Source: Deltaproteobacteria bacterium
GTDB lineage: Bacteria > Desulfobacterota > DSM-4660 > Desulfatiglandales > HGW-15
Direction: 5' to 3'
NCBI GenBank assembly: GCA_020342025.1
Contig: CP070840.1
Coordinates: 3,040,295-3,091,776 of the forward strand
Length of the DNA stretch: 51,482 nt
The notes beneath the pieces were generated by a model. That model made no database searches. It was not told the origin of the DNA and was given only the letters and a program-made list of their open reading frames with translations. Below are positions 50,310-51,482 of this stretch, in pieces. The translations under genes and the position numbers were made by a program. Position 1 is the first letter of the stretch. Every line of letters begins with the position of its first letter.

Positions 50310-51482
50310 TCACGCCTTGCTCCCTGCTCCCAGCTTGTTTAACAGCGCCTCACCCGCACGATAAATATCTCCTGCGCCAAGGGTCATGACCAAATCGCCG
50401 GGCTTGATAAGACCCAGAAGGACCTGCAAGATCTCATCCTGGTGGCGACACAATTTCACCTCTCTGTGGCCATGTTCCTTTATACCCCGGCAAAGCCATT
50501 CCACGTCTACACCTTCTATGGGTCTCTCCCCGGCCGGGTATATGGGAGCGAGAAAGAGTAGGTCGGCCTGGTTAAAGCAAATGGTAAAACGGTCATACAA
50601 TGCCTTTGTTCGCGTATACCTGTGAGGCTGAAATACAACGACGAGGCGTTTTTCGGGCCAGCACTCTTTGGCCGTCTCTAGAACAGCGGTGATCTCTGTG
50701 GGGTGATGTCCATAATCATCCACCAAGAGAATACCGTCCTTTTCCCCTTTTACCTGGAAGCGCCTGGCAAGGCCTCCCAAGGTCTTGAGACCCTCTTTGA
50801 TATCTTCTACTTGGACATCCAGTTCTTGTCCCACAGCTATGGCTGCCAGGGCGTTCAGGACATTATGTTTGCCCGGTATCCCAACTTGAACACGCCCCAA
50901 CGAGTCGTTCTGATAGAGAACCTCAAAACTCACCTCTAGCCCGTCCCGTTCTATGTTGACGGCCCGCAGGTCTGCCTGGGAATTTGTGCCATAGGTAATA
51001 TACCTTTTTTTCAAATGGGGAATAATGCCCTGAATCTCTTCATTATCCAGACAAATAATGGCGAGCCCGTAGAAGGGGATCTTATTGATGAAGTTGATAA
51101 AGGCCTCCCTAATGGCATCCATATGGCCATAATAATCCATATGCTCATAGTCCATATTGGTCACAACCGCTATGGTAGGAGAGAGGGCCATGAAAGAACC
51201 ATCGCTCTCATCCGTCTCTGCAACCAGGATATCCCCTTGACCCAGTTTTGCATTGGAGCCGCCCCAGATATCTAGTCTTCCCCCAATGACCACGGTTGGA
51301 TCTAGATCTCCGCTGGTCAGTATGGAGGCGATCATTGAAGTGGTGGTGGTTTTACCGTGGGCACCCGCAATGGCCACGCCGTACTTGAGGCGCATCAATT
51401 CCGCCAGCATCTCAGCTCTGGGTATGACGGGAATGTATCTCTCCCTGGCTTCAATGATCTCAGGGTTGTCATTGGCAACCGC
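50310..51482 (-). CDS. murC: UDP-N-acetylmuramate--L-alanine ligase, 5' end outside the window
   Basis: MurC adds L-Ala to UDP-MurNAc with ATP. The reading frame is open through the right edge of the window, with YIPVIPRAEMLAELMRLKYG before the ATP loop GAHGKTTTTSMI, so the gene begins beyond base 51482 and its N-terminal UDP-binding domain is cut off. The central ligase domain (ETDESDGSF, NMDYEHMDYYG, GKHNVLNALAAI) and the C-terminal domain (DDYGHHPTEI, FQPHRYTRT) are present. About 390 residues are visible. Confidence 0.96.
   Translation of the reverse strand, partial: AVANDNPEIIEARERYIPVIPRAEMLAELMRLKYGVAIAGAHGKTTTTSMIASILTSGDLDPTVVIGGRLDIWGGSNAKLGQGDILVAETDESDGSFMALSPTIAVVTNMDYEHMDYYGHMDAIREAFINFINKIPFYGLAIICLDNEEIQGIIPHLKKRYITYGTNSQADLRAVNIERDGLEVSFEVLYQNDSLGRVQVGIPGKHNVLNALAAIAVGQELDVQVEDIKEGLKTLGGLARRFQVKGEKDGILLVDDYGHHPTEITAVLETAKECWPEKRLVVVFQPHRYTRTKALYDRFTICFNQADLLFLAPIYPAGERPIEGVDVEWLCRGIKEHGHREVKLCRHQDEILQVLLGLIKPGDLVMTLGAGDIYRAGEALLNKLGAGSKA

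Overview
The window reads as chromosomal DNA of a strictly anaerobic Gram-negative bacterium, most likely a Desulfobacterota (deltaproteobacterial) lineage. This is an inference from gene content: an oxygen-sensitive class III ribonucleotide reductase with its activase, indolepyruvate:ferredoxin oxidoreductase, an iron-sulfur old-yellow-enzyme reductase, ferredoxin-like proteins, a probable selenoprotein, a sigma-54 promoter, many two-component proteins and an Mrp-type cation/proton antiporter cluster resembling that of membrane-bound hydrogenases. No rRNA, tRNA, CRISPR array, insertion sequence or phage gene was seen.

Layout. 1-218 is the lysine-rich tail of a protein that begins outside the window, closed by a strong terminator. 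356-817 (minus) is a Mut7-C RNase. 1307-5726 (plus) holds murA, comEC and a metallo-beta-lactamase-fold hydrolase. 6155-7624 has a sigma-54 promoter, a DUF3047 exported protein and a thioredoxin-like lipoprotein. 7814-10396 is an unusual SCP2-E1alpha-E1beta fusion. 10494-15490 contains a MobA-like nucleotidyltransferase pair, an ICMT/PEMT-like membrane protein and iorA/iorB with a small cysteine-rich partner. 15911-18208 is a GAF-PilB/GspE ATPase broken by one in-frame TAA. 18222-21637 (minus) holds a SpeD-like protein, a phosphodiesterase and a 2,4-dienoyl-CoA-reductase-like flavoenzyme.

22209-31794 is the main accessory system: an Mrp-like antiporter cluster with three large antiporter-like subunits, two tiny membrane proteins, a response regulator and a universal stress protein placed inside it, and MrpA represented only by short MbhD/MbhE-like pieces. 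It is followed at once by two histidine kinases (one with an N-terminal Rossmann domain, one with an N-terminal receiver) and a second stand-alone receiver (31908-35347). I infer an energy- or ion-related sensory and transport island.

35409-37408 (minus) holds a cysteine-rich ferredoxin-like protein and a DUF4198 exported protein. 37733-41200 is the nrdD-nrdG operon behind two NrdR boxes, with a DUF6868 membrane protein. 41713-43230 is a SPOR-domain envelope protein. 43439-43942 is a C_GCAxxG_C_C-family gene whose TGA codon lies exactly at a conserved cysteine, so it is probably a selenoprotein that ordinary gene calling would truncate. 44025-51482 (minus) is a radical SAM/B12 protein next to the end of the division and cell-wall cluster (murC-murB-ftsQ-ftsA-ftsZ); murC runs off the window.

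Palindromic intergenic repeats of several families are scattered through the window and sit between genes of the Mrp, ior and nrd operons.
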